A stretch of DNA of 64,000 nucleotides, from positions 71,111,362 through 71,175,361 of the forward strand of contig OZ034969.1 of assembly GCA_964030785.1 (NCBI GenBank). The letters run 5' to 3'. This document shows positions 12,536 through 24,800 of the stretch, in pieces; the stretch's first letter is position 1; each line of letters opens with the position of its first letter. The notes under the pieces were generated by a model. It saw nothing but the letters and a program-made list of their open reading frames with translations. It was not told the origin of the DNA and ran no database searches. The translations under genes were made by a program, and so were the position numbers. This stretch comes from Siderastrea siderea. Taxonomy: Eukaryota > Cnidaria > Anthozoa > Scleractinia > Rhizangiidae.

Positions 12536-12862
12536 GATGTAAGGATAAATTGCATAAAAGAAGCAGCACGTTAGAGAAGCAGCATGAGGAGCCCTCATGA
12601 ATTAGACCAGGTTTATAAATTAACGAGATCATCTCCGCACTAAACAGTGAATCACGCTGTGTATGTGCTAGATTTATCATTAGAAGAAACTCCTCCATTT
12701 TTTTTTGTTTCTGCTTAAAACAGGAAAGAATTGTTAAACTTGTAATGTGCGTTGATATGGTGATTAAATGGTAGCCTGCTTAACATTAGTACGACAAGCA
12801 TAAGATCGGTAACTCGTGTAGTACTGTACTTGTTCACTGGGCTACGATGTAAAACTTTCAGG

Positions 12863-15800
12863 ATGAAGAAGCTAACCACTGATGAGGTTTTGGAGAAGAT
12901 TGGCAGCTTTGGCCGTTACCAAATCGTGCTCAACATATTTTTCAATTTGTGCTATGCGTTTTGGTGGTCCATCCCTGTGATGGGGGCGATTTTCATTGCT
13001 GCGGATCCTGGTTGGAGGTGTAAAAATAACGCGACGTGCCCCTTTACAGAAACCATTAGTCTTGGGGATAACAAGTACTCCTACAGATGTGATATTCCGA
13101 GGGAAGATTGGGAATTTACAGATGACTTCACTTCGGTTGTCACTGAGGTATGCCCAGTCACTTTAATGATCACAAAATGGCTTTTAATTATTTGTTACAT
13201 TTGGGAGTCTATTAAATTCCAGGCTACAGTGATTAATTTCCAATGAGGCGGGAGGCGGGGGGGGGGGGGGGGTGTCATATAGTGGTTTGCGCTCTGGACT
13301 TCGTTCGGACGATCGGTCAAAGTTCACTGATCTTCGCGTCACATCGTGTTGTTTGTCCGTGGTTTCCATATACCCGTATCAACATCGCTAACAGTCGCAA
13401 ACATTTTAGGGTGTATTTAACGCAAACTATTTTTTAAAAGTTTAAAAACTTTAAAAGTTTACAAACTTTCACTTTTGTTTTTGCCACCCTGTTTCCGCAT
13501 GTGCAGTTCTTATGCGCAAAATGATTTCGTCGCGTCGTAAAAAGGGCAACAAGTCAAAAATGGTGTGTCATATGCTCAAAATTGGTCGCAATGGTATGTT
13601 GGTTGTCATCGGTGACTCATCCGGGAATCAACGTAAAAGGTATTTCCATATAGGCAATCTGTTTGAGATCAAGCTATCGTAAACTGTTTGTGCCTGTGTC
13701 GGTGTTACAGGTATGTGAAGCCTTCGGTGAGAAACGTTACTCCATAGTGTTAGAAAAAAAGACTAACTCCGCATTGTCTCTCTCTGATCAGATGTATAAA
13801 TGGGTGCCAAGGAAGCGTTACAAAATGGCAAATCACCAGCGATTATCTCCTCTTTTTGCTTATTCCTTGGCCAGTAAACATAACTGAAGCTAAATAAGTA
13901 AACTTGACTGTTCGAAATTTCTTCAAGTTTATGCACTTGAGATTATGGAGGGCGGGCACAACCAACCCCAACCAACCAACGTTTGGACCAAGATTTGAGC
14001 AAACAGGAGCCAAACTACAGCCTCATTGCTTAAAATGGCCGGTTTTTTTCTGTAAAAGGCTGGGTTAAGTTTTCATTTAGACTGATCTATTGTTAATTAT
14101 CCATCACTCTTTTACAGTTTGACCTTGTGTGTGACCGTGGATCACTGGGTTTCGTCTCAACTTCTGTTATTTTTGCCGCCTTTTTCTTTGGTGGCATTTC
14201 CGTGAGCCCGATCTCCGACAAGTTTGGCCGGAAGCTTCCGCTCTTCGTGTGTGGATTCTTGTGTTGTCTCTTCCATTTTGTTTCAGCCTTTTCTCCTGTG
14301 TTCTGGGTGTTTGCTCTTTTTCGAGCCATCGTTGGTTTTATGATTGGTAAGTCAAGTGTTATGTGAAGCCGAGAATGGCTGTTGTGTTGCCTGACCGGCC
14401 GTGGGCATCCATGCCTCAAGGATTTCCACTTTTTGTCCCTGTTGTTGTTGTTAGGATATAGGCTCGTGTGGATAACCTCCTTGGCCCTTCGCTTGTACCT
14501 TTTAGTGCATGTCTCGACCAATAAACCTTAAAATTTAAGTCTTTCCAAAGCGGACATTGTTCGGTCTCATATCATACAGGTATACATCGAAAGTGGTCTT
14601 CTAACCTTTTTATTTTCAAATCACTCATTCAGGTGCTTACAGCATCCCACTGTTCGTGCTGTTAACAGAGTTTTGTGGCGTACGCCACAGGGGAATGGCA
14701 GGAGGAATGGTATGGGTTGGTTTCTTTGTGGTGTCGATCGCTTTAGCGGGATTTGCATATGCCATCCGAGATTGGAGACACTTTACCATGGTCACAGGGG
14801 CTCCTGGAGTTTTGTTCGTGTCTGGCTGGTTGTAAGTAAACACAATTTCCTTCGGTTTTGAATTACTACAATGTTTTTTGCAAATTAATTTGATGGTGCA
14901 ATGAAACAATACTTGATTTAAAAAATGTAAGGAAACATAGAGGTGAAGTAACTGGAAAGAAAGGGTTGCGTAGCTTCGACCGCACCATTGTTATACGGCT
15001 GTGAAGAGCTGGCAAATTTACTGCGTGGACAGGTATAGCAATTGAACAGAATCTTGTTAAATGTTTCTGCAGTTTCATCCCAGAGTCCGTCCGTTGGCTG
15101 TTGAAGAAGGGCCGTGAGTCCGAGGCAAGGACTATTTTCAGTAACGTTGCTCGACTGAATGGTAAAGAAATGCCTGAGGAAGCACTGGAATTGCCCAAAG
15201 AAGAAAAGCTTGGTGACTTGCGTGACCTGTTTTCCTCCCGTAAAATGGCCCACAAGACCCTTGGCTCCTGGCTAATGTGGTAAGTGTATACTTTAGGCAA
15301 CTGGGTACTTCAACATTTCGTTGAAAAACAGAATGTTTTTACATTACAGCCACTTAGTTTTTTTTTTCTTTTTTTTTTGGCGCTTGGTTGCATATTAGAT
15401 GAATTTCTTCTTGTTTTCGGGATTTTTTTGCCCGTATAACCATAGCATTTTAGTCCCTCTGCAAGTACTTCACACAACTGAAATTGTACACTTAACGTTC
15501 GGCACAACCTTCAGTTGTAAGACGCTCAAGAAAGATATCTAAATTGGGATCAACGGGTGAGATACTATCACTATACGTCAAGCAAATATATACATCTGGC
15601 AAACAACCAATCTCAGCCTAATGAGAGACCCGTCCAATTTGTTACCCATCGTAAACACTTGAAACTCTGGAAAAGAAACCAGAAACAATACCAGGAGAAT
15701 TTTCCTGCGTCCAAATTCTCCAAACGCTGTAAGTCGTTCTGACTAACTGATTGGTTTGTGAAGTCAAACAAAGATAGCCATGTAAGGTCTGTTGAAAGAC

Positions 15801-17577
15801 AGTCCAAGAATTTCAACTATGAAAGTACGAGGGTTTTCGACCGTGATGGACAGCCCACGAATGTGTTCTTCTTATTTCATCAAAAAAGCTCTCTTTTTTG
15901 TTTCTCACACCACAGGTTTTCTGCTTCTTTCGTCTCATGGGGGATAGCATTCAGTGCACCTTTTGTGGGTGGCAATATCTACGTCAACGTCGTGATTTCC
16001 GCTGTTGCCGGTTTGCCAGCATATCCCGTTAGCGCATTTCTAACACTAAAGTAAGGAATTAAGGAATTTTGTTCTACTGAAGTAAGATTACATTACGATT
16101 TTACGCAAGGGGCTGCTGTTGCTATCAGTATTGTTTATCGTCATCTTCTCCCTCGTGATCACTTAGCTACCGCCAAGCGCTAAGGATGATGTAATGAATC
16201 TTTGGTAAAATGTAGACAAGCTTATAATTAGAAGGTGTTGATAATTGTAAATGTTCACTGGATTATGATCCAGTTTCTGAGATTATTTCTGCAACCCCCC
16301 CCCCCCCCCCCCAAAGAAAAATGTGACTGATCATGGTCAAAAGCGTGGTGGGGGAGACGGAGGGATGGAGTGGATCCTTATTGCCTCGTGTTCTGTTATA
16401 ATAATTGTAAAAGCCTTACTCATTTTAATTTTTTGGAAGGTTTGGACGCAGAAAAATCCTCCTGGTATCGTTTCTCGTATCTGCTGTTGGTGCGATTGGA
16501 GCACTTCTTTTGTCAGATAAGGCGGAATATGACAAAGGTACGTTATAGGCACAGTTTATTGGGACCAGAGATAAACTTGGATTCTTTAGCACAATTAAGG
16601 CAACTAGGAATATTATTACTCCTCTCCTACAAAATTGGGCTTATAAACGTCTTGCTTTGTTATGTGATAGGTTTCATGGCCGGCAAAATCTTTATGTCTA
16701 TGGTGGTGGCACGCTTCAGTATCGAAATTGCATTTTCACTGGTGTACATTTACTCTGCGGAGCTGTTTCCAACAACTTTAAGGTAAAAAAAGTCATGTTT
16801 ACAAGAAACCACAAATCAGTACTATCGGTGAGGTTTCTTATCGCGGGATCTTGGTTAATTCATATCTTCTGTCCTTTTTTCGTTTTTTCATTTAGGAATG
16901 TTGGCATGGGAACATCAACAGCCTCAGCCAGAGTGAGCGCTTTTGCTTCGGCCTATGCCCCACTTTTGGTAAGTGATCGTTTCGTTTCGTCGGACAATAT
17001 ACCTCCTGAATTTACTGTATTGTCATCTACATCTATAATTGCACGTTTGGTTAGGCGGCAACACACTCTTTCTTTGGACTCTACGTACGCCACGTATTAA
17101 TCATTACCATTATTAATATCCCAAAGGAAACAAACCGCGAAAGTGGCGATAGTTTTACTCCACGTAGTTTCACACATCTTTTGGGAGTATTTTGTACGTA
17201 CGCTTGTTTCAGTTTGCAAAGAGAGCCACATGTTTGCCGCCCGGGTCTTTTCGGTATTGTGACGCAGAGAAGGCCTCGCCAAATAACAGATCAGGTGACC
17301 TTTTGAAGGCCACATTGGCAACAACTTTGTGAAATCAGACTCAAGTCACGTTCAAGTTATTTTATGTTTTCACTTTTTTCAACAGCTAACCGTTCATCGT
17401 TTCTTGCCATTTGGGATAATGGCCGGCCTCGCTGTAGCAGCAGCAATCGGAGTCATGACTTTGCCAGAAACTCACAACCAACCTACGATGGAAAATTTGT
17501 CTCAACATCAGAAGGAAGAAAAGGATGAAAACAAAAATGCAAAAGATATTGATGGCGAGAAAAGCGCCTTAATGTGA
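12863..17577 (+). CDS. SLC22-like organic ion transporter, complete (9 exons, 509 aa)
   Basis: Coding exons are 12863-13147, 14118-14346, 14633-14831, 15073-15279, 15916-16050, 16440-16537, 16671-16782, 16896-16968 and 17386-17577. All have GT donors and AG acceptors, the phases agree, and they sum to 1530 nt. The protein is a twelve-helix MFS transporter of SLC22 type. It has a first membrane segment at about 21-48 and an extracellular loop with four cysteines and an NAT glycosylation site. Next come DLVCDRGSLG at 97-106, the MFS motif SDKFGRK at 128-134, PESVRW at 241-246 and FGRRK at 353-357. YSAELFPTTLRN lies near the end of the tenth segment and LPETHNQPTMENL at the C-terminus, before a charged tail. 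The start is the ATG 2 nt after the acceptor, matching the paralogue, so a non-coding first exon lies upstream. Substrate is unknown; SLC22 members move organic cations, anions or carnitine-like zwitterions. Confidence 0.93.
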
Positions 17578-17854
17578 AAAATAGTTCCCTCAAACCTTTT
17601 ATAAATCAGCGATAGTCAAAATTTTTTAGCCGGAATTTGGTGGTGTCCGCGTTTTTTCCTTCAGAGCGAGGAACACAAGGTTACTTAATTTTAGCACTCA
17701 GTGAAAATCTCTTGTGTTTGTGGTTTTCACGTTTCACTGAGAATTATTAGCTTTTTAAAAGGAGTAGCCTATTCATGTTGGAATTTGAAGCTTTCATCCG
17801 CTCTTTCCTAAAAGTTGAAGGCTGTTTAAAAAGTTTCCTTCTGGGGCATTATAC

Positions 17855-17860
17855 AATAAA
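17855..17860 (+). promoter_or_regulatory. Poly(A) signal AATAAA of SLC22-like gene 2
   Basis: The canonical hexamer lies 278 nt after the stop codon, and a TTTTGTGTCTG stretch about 20 nt further on could serve as the GT-rich downstream element. No earlier AATAAA is seen in the 3' UTR. Confidence 0.7.
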
Positions 17861-18871
17861 CTTAGTTTTTAATACCTCTCTTTTGTGTCTGTTCATTAAC
17901 TCAGTTTCGTATGTGCGCTGAATTCTTGGACACAAAAATTGATGGTTGTTTCGCTTCCAAAGACTTTGCGACCTTAGACTTAAGAATCGAATTTAATGGT
18001 AACTGCAAATCGCAAGCTTTTTTGATTGTACGGCGCCTTCACACCGAAAACTAAAGTTAAGCAAACTCGTGTAGGCAAACTCAAGTTGTCGCTGTGTGAC
18101 GTTGCAACAACACTGAGTTTGCAGACCTGTGTCTATTTTTCACCAACGTTTAATGTGTGAGCAAATTTGCGTGTCTCGTCAACGATTGTCAAGCGCGAGA
18201 TGTTCGCTTGCAACCAATCAAGTGTCGACACGTCAAGTGCACACAATGGCGTCGGCCGAAGAAGAAAGGCCATGCAAATAGCGAAAACGTGTTCCTTGTT
18301 TTTATCGCTGATTTTTATTTCAAATTACTGAAAGTTACATAACAATTTCAGGTCTCTGAAGGTCTGCCAACTCCCTTGCAAAATACACTGAAAGTTTGTG
18401 CTACACACTCACGGTGTGGTCGCACACAGTGTTAGTTGTGTAATATTGTGGTTCAATTCCCATACATCGAAAATGTACCACGATAGTGGAGTGTAACCCG
18501 CACAATTAACCTAAGCGGCAGGGCTAACCTCTCCTGGGCGATTGCATGCTAAACAATAGAACAAACAAAAGAAACAAAGAACGAGGCGTAAAAACAATAG
18601 AGCTGCTACATATAGTGGTCCAATGAAAATACAAGCTTTTGAGAGGTGCTACACTACCGGTGATTTCCGAACAATGAGTGCGACCGAACCAGCCTAATTA
18701 AAAAACACGTGGAATTACTGACGTGAATACAACAAGATTTTAATACTTTTTATTTTTATGGAGGACCTCCCTGAAAACCACGTATTTACGTGACGGGCGC
18801 TTCCTCTTTAAAGATTTTTTTATTATTATTATTATCAACATTCTTTCGAATATTTCGCGCATCGTCGTTTT
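17861..18871. other. Intergenic, nothing recognised
   Basis: No exon, RNA gene or clear repeat was found between the poly(A) signal and the SINE that follows. Confidence 0.4.
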
Positions 18872-19115
18872 CAGTGGGGGCGCGGTGGTGTAGCCATCGT
18901 GTTGTTTTCTTAGACGAGAGACTTTACCCCCACTCTGTCTCTTTTCACCCAGGTGTATAAAATGGGTACTGGCGACATATTACTGGGGGAAAAGCCGGCG
19001 ATGGACTAGCATCCCATCCAGGGTGGAGTGGCAATACTCTCAGTTGCTTCATGCTACAGAAACCGGGATAAGCTCCGGCCGTGTGGGCCTCCTTGGCTCG
19101 TGTGCGACTTTACCT
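18872..19115 (+). mobile_element. tRNA-derived SINE copy (family A)
   Basis: The copy starts GGGCGCGGTGGTGTAGCCAT, a degenerate tRNA-like head. It continues with the body CACCCAGGTGTATAAAATGG, GATGGACTAGCATCCCATCC and AAACCGGGATAAGCTCCGGC, and ends near GACTTTACC. The CACCCAGGTGTATA segment recurs at about 46785 (as CAACCCAGGTGTATA), downstream of another tRNA-like head, which shows an interspersed family. It is non-coding. Confidence 0.65.
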
Positions 19116-20199
19116 TTTCTACCGTTTTCAGTCGTCACACTTAAAGCATACTGATGACCCTAATGTGCCATTCATTGATTTACTGGAGGCGATAAAACAA
19201 ACTGAATAATACCAAAGAACAAGATCCCAACACTCTATCAACGTAAGACAGTTTAATAACTTCAAATCACCACTGATAGTAACAAAAAGTACATTGCAAG
19301 TTAGCTGTATGTAATACCAACAGGAGCATTCTGCAGAACAAGGACAACAGAACGTAGAATATAACATTCAGACCCAAAGTATGGGTGACATTCAGTTTAC
19401 AGTTAAGGCAAGTTAGAACAGAATAATGTATTTACTCGACGTTCTGCAAATGACCTCTGCCGCTCTAACAGTAGATTGTGCCTTCTTTCCTTTTTTAAAT
19501 AAAAATTCAAATACGCTGACCACCTCAGAAAGATGACGACTCGAAACAAAATTCTCCTTAGCCGATACAAAGGAAATTTATGAAAATTATTCATGCTGAC
19601 CTTAGGTTACTGTAGCACGCCACTAAAACGCAGTTCACAACACCACACGAAAGTACTGATCTACAGCTTTCAGTTGAATGGTTAACCTTATTTAACAATT
19701 TCATCCAGAAATAAAAAGTATTGCTCAACAGCTTTCAATTAAGTAGTTCCACTTAACAGATTGCTTCTACAGACTTCAAAGTTGTACCACACATCAACAA
19801 GAGTGTTAAGGGTGACGTTTGACGAGCTCCAACTGTCTTCTGGCACGGTTGGTCGCGGCGTGCTACGGGGCAACAGTAGAACCGTGTTTAAAAAATGCAT
19901 CAGCGTACCCGGCACGCCGAGCTAAACTCAGGTCATAAATTGATATAATGGCGTCGTTTATTAGCTGAACAAACTATTCTCAAGGTACCAAAAGAAAAAA
20001 ACAAAACAAAAGAACAAAAAAGCAACTGAACAAACAAACACTTCGTCGCTTGCAATTTGTCTCAATCTTCCACCTTACTAAGCAATCTTATTCTGTTATG
20101 GCTTACAAAATTTCAATTTATATTAATTTATAAACAATATTATTAGACAATATAAATTTAAATACTCTATATTATTGAAGCTTGATTAAGCTTCTGGCT
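19116..20199. other. Intergenic, nothing recognised
   Basis: AT-rich DNA between a SINE and a LINE fragment. Open frames are short and carry no motif. Confidence 0.4.
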
Positions 20200-20697
20200 T
20201 GGAGCTTCCGCCCAAGCAAAAAACATTTCAATACTGTAGCATTCGAGATTCCTTTACTTTTATTCTCTCAACCGTCGTCTTCATTTATTCACTTACTGAT
20301 TTGAACTGGCCTTCACTGCTTTCAAGGCGCAGGATATGCGATCTCGGCATGTTTTATAAAATACATAGAGGTCAAGTCAACATCTCCTTTCCCTATGACC
20401 TCATCTCTGTGCCTACGTATGGCCGTACAAGGGCCAGTCACGACTTTAAGATCAGGCTCCCACCCTCTTCAGTTGACGCTTACAAACACTTTTTTTTATG
20501 TAAGATCAATCCCCGTATGGAACACGTTGCCAGCTGACGTTGTTAGTTCTTCGTCACACCCAGAATTCATCGGAAGAGTGTCTACTAATCTAATTTAATA
20601 TAATAATTTAATTTATATCGTTGTTTTCCATTTTTGTTTTCTGATACCATGTAACTGAGCGACCGCTGGCCGCTGATTAGAGATAAAGATAAAAGAT
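20200..20697 (+). mobile_element. 5'-truncated LINE, C-terminal reverse transcriptase remnant with a frameshift
   Basis: About 20299-20494 reads LNWPSLLSRRRICDLGMFYK, then FPYDLISVPTYGRTRASHDF and KIRLPPSSVDAY. After the T8 run near 20491-20498 the frame moves by one, and the next frame gives VRSIPVWNTLPADVVSSSS and F.GRVSTNL before a stop. This is the conserved C-terminal end of a CR1/L2/RTE-like reverse transcriptase ORF. The 3' end shows GATAAAGATAAAAGA, typical of short A-rich tandem tails of such elements. The copy is dead: 5'-truncated and frameshifted. Confidence 0.75.
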
Positions 20698-21894
20698 GAC
20701 TTCGTATTTAATTGTACTGGTTCAGTCCTTTCCAAAATTCGTTAACTTGCTTGCGAAAACAGCCGATTCCCATCGCTCCTCCCAAGTTGCAGACTGCAAA
20801 CAGGACTGTTAGCGGAACAGTCCAGGCGACATACATCGTTCAATACTAACTCCTGAAAGCGAGATTGTTGCAATTTAAGGCTGATGTTGATATCGCCACA
20901 TACCACTGACATCCTTAGACTGCCAAAAAACCAAAATGTCTGAAAATCCACTTGGAATTAAAGAAATGGATTAAGTACAGCACATCAGAAAAGTAATAGT
21001 GGTCACCATGGCGATATCAAATTTCGAACCACACTGTGATTTAACTCCAGTACAGTTACTGCGGAGCCACGCCTCATTATCACGGCAGCTTTATTTTGGC
21101 CCAAGCCAATTCTAAGTCATTTTCTTATGTAAAAGCCCCTTCAACACGGCCAACGCCACATAAGGTTAAGCCCATTGTAAATCAACGCAGTATTCCTCCT
21201 TTTATTCTCCTTTACTGGCACGTTTTCTCTCGGACGATTCTATGCACTTTCCTTTATGTGGTGCCATTAATCTTTTCTTTTCCGATTGTCAAGCTGGGCT
21301 GGCCTCACAATCCAGTTTTGTGGCCCGCTTGTGACCGGATTTGCGTGTTCCACTGTAATATCAGTATCAATATTTCAAATTATATCAGGTTGTATCTCTG
21401 CACATTTCGGCCCACTGTCCTATGACCAGAGGAACATTCTTTGATGGCAGTTTTCCACCGCTTCTCTCGTCAAAGCTCATTGGCGAGGTACTGAGTACTT
21501 TGGTGAAGACAGTGGCTCAAAACATTAATGCGGCTATTTCACCTGCTGACATCGCTGATTGCTTTAACGCATCTTCGCCTTCCTCGCCTGGAAAAGAGAA
21601 AAAGCGGTCAGTGTTCCCACATAAGTAGAAAAACTAAACAAAAGACAAAGAACATAAAAAACACATCACATAGAAGTACTTGTCGATTTGAATGTCACAC
21701 TACACTATTACCCACAGATTTAATTAAAATTTGGAATCACTATGAACAACCACATAAACAGTACTACAGCAAATACAGCTCAGCAGCTTTCATTTGAACG
21801 ACCATACAACTTTAGTTGAATGGTCACAGTAAACTGTTTCGTAGTCATTGAAGTTAGAACGCCGCAATTAATACACATTCAACTCTAGCAGTAA
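20698..21894. other. Region downstream of the RIPOR-like gene, likely 3' UTR and flank
   Basis: The RIPOR-like gene ends at 21895 on the minus strand, so its 3' UTR lies here. Candidate minus-strand poly(A) hexamers are seen as TTTATT on the plus strand at 21201-21206 and 21090-21095. I cannot choose between them. No other gene was recognised. Confidence 0.35.
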
Positions 21895-24800
21895 TCAAGT
21901 GAGCTGTGCCAGGCCGATGTTGTAAGCATCAGTGATAGCGTTCGGGGGTAAGATGGCATCGAAAGCAGATCCTGCATAAAACGCGTTCTTCAATCCCCCG
22001 CAAACAAAATGACGTAAAACAACACTAGCTATAGAAATATTACCCAAAGATGAGAGCGCCTTTCTAGCTGCAAACTTGACAGACTGCACATCGCATCTAC
22101 TAAGGTACAGAAGCTGGGGTACCGAGTCTCTTGCCTGTAGAAACAACATTATAGAATAAATCTGTATCTTGTTTATGTGAAGGCCACAAAATGACAAGGA
22201 GATCCTTTCTTTAGAGATAAAAAGAGCGAAAAGTATGACTACATAACCGACCTAATTAATTCAACTACTAAGATAAATGAAGCGGCTATAGTTTAAAAAC
22301 TGCCGCTGAAAACTACGGCTCCTCGATGTTGTTGTTAAGGTACAGAGGCACTCACTAGTCGCAGATCTTGCCGAGGTAAACTAATCCACAGCCTAGCTCC
22401 GTTATAGCTAAATTTTCTCTTTTAATAATTGGCGCGGTAGAAATTGGTGAGGAGTATCAAGTTTACATACAGTATTGTTTAAATCATACGTTGAAATATC
22501 GTGACGCGAAAGCGCTTTGAGCTTCGACATAATGAAGTCAGTGTTTTATTCACCAGTACAGCTTTACTAGTCACCCGTTAATATTTGCATTGACTGCAAA
22601 GCAATTTTCTGAGAATTTTATCAGTATGAGCATCGTACCTAGGGGGAGCCCATCGTACCAACGTATTTTCTACGTTATGCGCCTGTCGTAACGTTCGCTA
22701 ATGCCACGTGTACACTCACCTGCAGAACTGTAAGAGCTACGCATGCTCCTTCTCGTAATTTCTCGTCGGATTCTTCAAGAGCTTCAGTGCTCAAACCAAT
22801 GGCCTGTAAAAAGAAAGTACGGATATTGAGAATTTGATGTGGCTCTAACGCATACGGTCAAGGGAGAGAGTGACGTGGCCGTATAACAGTAGTATCTGTA
22901 TCAGGGGCACCCGACGGTTCGTTTCGGTGGAATATCTGTTCGGCCAACCTCGTTCCTAGGGTCTCTCTTCTTCCCTTCCCTTCCCTCTCCCGCTCCAGGG
23001 GAAGGGAAGACGAGAGACCCTGGGCGAGGTTGCTGTTCGGCAGGCCTAAATCGCCTGAGATATTGGGATTTAATTACAGTGAAAACTACAGATCTCTTTG
23101 GCGAAACCGCCTTAGACCTTCCTAAAAAGGTGACTGATTAATTCCTATTATTTTGGGAGGGACACATATACCAATTGGAGTGTAAAATAAGGTCAGCTAG
23201 CATTTTCGGAAAGACATAAGGAGCTCCGAAATTCGGCGGATAGGATTCCAGGGCTGGATTCACGAAGCCCTCCTAAGTTAAGATGTATCCTAAGTACTTT
23301 TTCGTAACGTATTGCTGGAATAACAATAGGCTATTGTCAAAAAACAACACTTAGGATGCATCTTAACCTAGGAGGGCTTCGTGAATCTCACCCTTCGTGA
23401 ATCTCACCCTTTTCCTAAACTTTTCTGCGCCTTAAATTTTCAGCTAAAAACGTCGAACAGATCAACCCATATTAGCTTACACAAATATGCCTTTAAAAAG
23501 CCCAGAAACAATCTAGAAAAACCAGAAAATTATATTTCAAGTATTTTGCTAAAAGTTTCTAGTTGGGTGCCCCTGCCGTATCACAGAGGTTAATTATATT
23601 ACCAGGCTAAAATCAAGCAACTATCAAGTTATTTTCAAAATTGCATAGGTGACTCCGTGCGCTATTTAATACAAAAACTTAGTCAAGGAATTTATGTATT
23701 TAATATTGCGTTTACAAATTTGGCAGTCCTCAGGATTTTGCTCATTCAACTATTTGTAGACATGGGGTAGTCGTTTTCCGTGTACAAAGTTTGTATATGA
23801 ACTTTCCCTAGTAAAGAGGGTGTCACAGACTGTTTGCGTCCCCCCCCTCCCCGCCCCCCCCCCCCAACACTATGTTGTCCCTGGCACTCTTCTTCAGTGT
23901 TAGTAACGTCGGCAGGTCATACGTGCAGAGCGAAAACGCTTTTATTATTCTTTTTTTAGCCAAGGCGCAAAATGTAGAAACGACTGGCTGGGTGCCAAAG
24001 ATCAAAAAAGGAGGAAAAGAAGAGAACAACTAGAACGTCAGAATTGGAGGATTCTGTGGCGAAAACAGTAATGAAGAAATCAACTTTCTTTTCCCTTCCA
24101 CCTTTCTTATTCATTGACCTTCATTCCTTTTTTTCCCGGCTTATCTCTCCACCCATCTTGCTTGCAAAAGCCAGGTTAATGGCGAATACTTATCCACACC
24201 AGTCATCAATTATCTCAATTATTAACATCAATTTCAATGACTGCCAGTGACAAAGTAAAACAATAATTTGGAAAAAAGAAAATCAAAGAGTCTAATTACT
24301 GGGCGAATCTTAACTCACCTTTTTTCTCAACTCTCCATTCTTTTGCAAATGTAACAAATACGCCTCTGTGTAACATTAAAGGATCAATCGTTAGCAAAAG
24401 AAAGCGACCGTAACTAATCGACGCAACTCTGCTAAAAAACTATTTAAAACATCACGAGTTGTAGATACCGTGCAGCTATCCTTATTTTGGTGGTTTAACA
24501 CAGTAACTTTCTTGCTTAAAGGTCCAGAGGCTACATCTTCATGTAACGAACAAAAATATTAATAAACCGCTGCACAGATCGAAGACATACCGTGTGGCAT
24601 GGAATTTTCGCAGGATCTAATTCTCGCGATTTTCGCGGATTTTCCCACGATCCGCGAAAATTTGATCCCGCCGGGATCAAATTTCGCGGCGAAAATAAAC
24701 TACCGCTGAAAAAGTCAGCTGAATTTCAGTTGAGTTGACTGAGAAGAGAATATTAGGACTTCCTCTTTATAATCGCAACATAACGAAATGTCTCTGCATA

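Noticed and set aside
12082..12600. Long open frames rich in HSFIHS repeats
   Set aside because: They are translations of the ATTC/ACTC tetranucleotide repeat, which lacks stop codons; there is no evidence of a protein.
14093..14521. 142-codon minus-strand frame
   Set aside because: It is antisense to exon 2 of the SLC22-like gene and explained by that exon's composition.
20742..20830. Alternative last RIPOR exon (CNLGGAMGIGCF...)
   Set aside because: Phase would fit, but the exon at 21971-21895 is nearer, has a better acceptor and gives a C-terminus more like the family.
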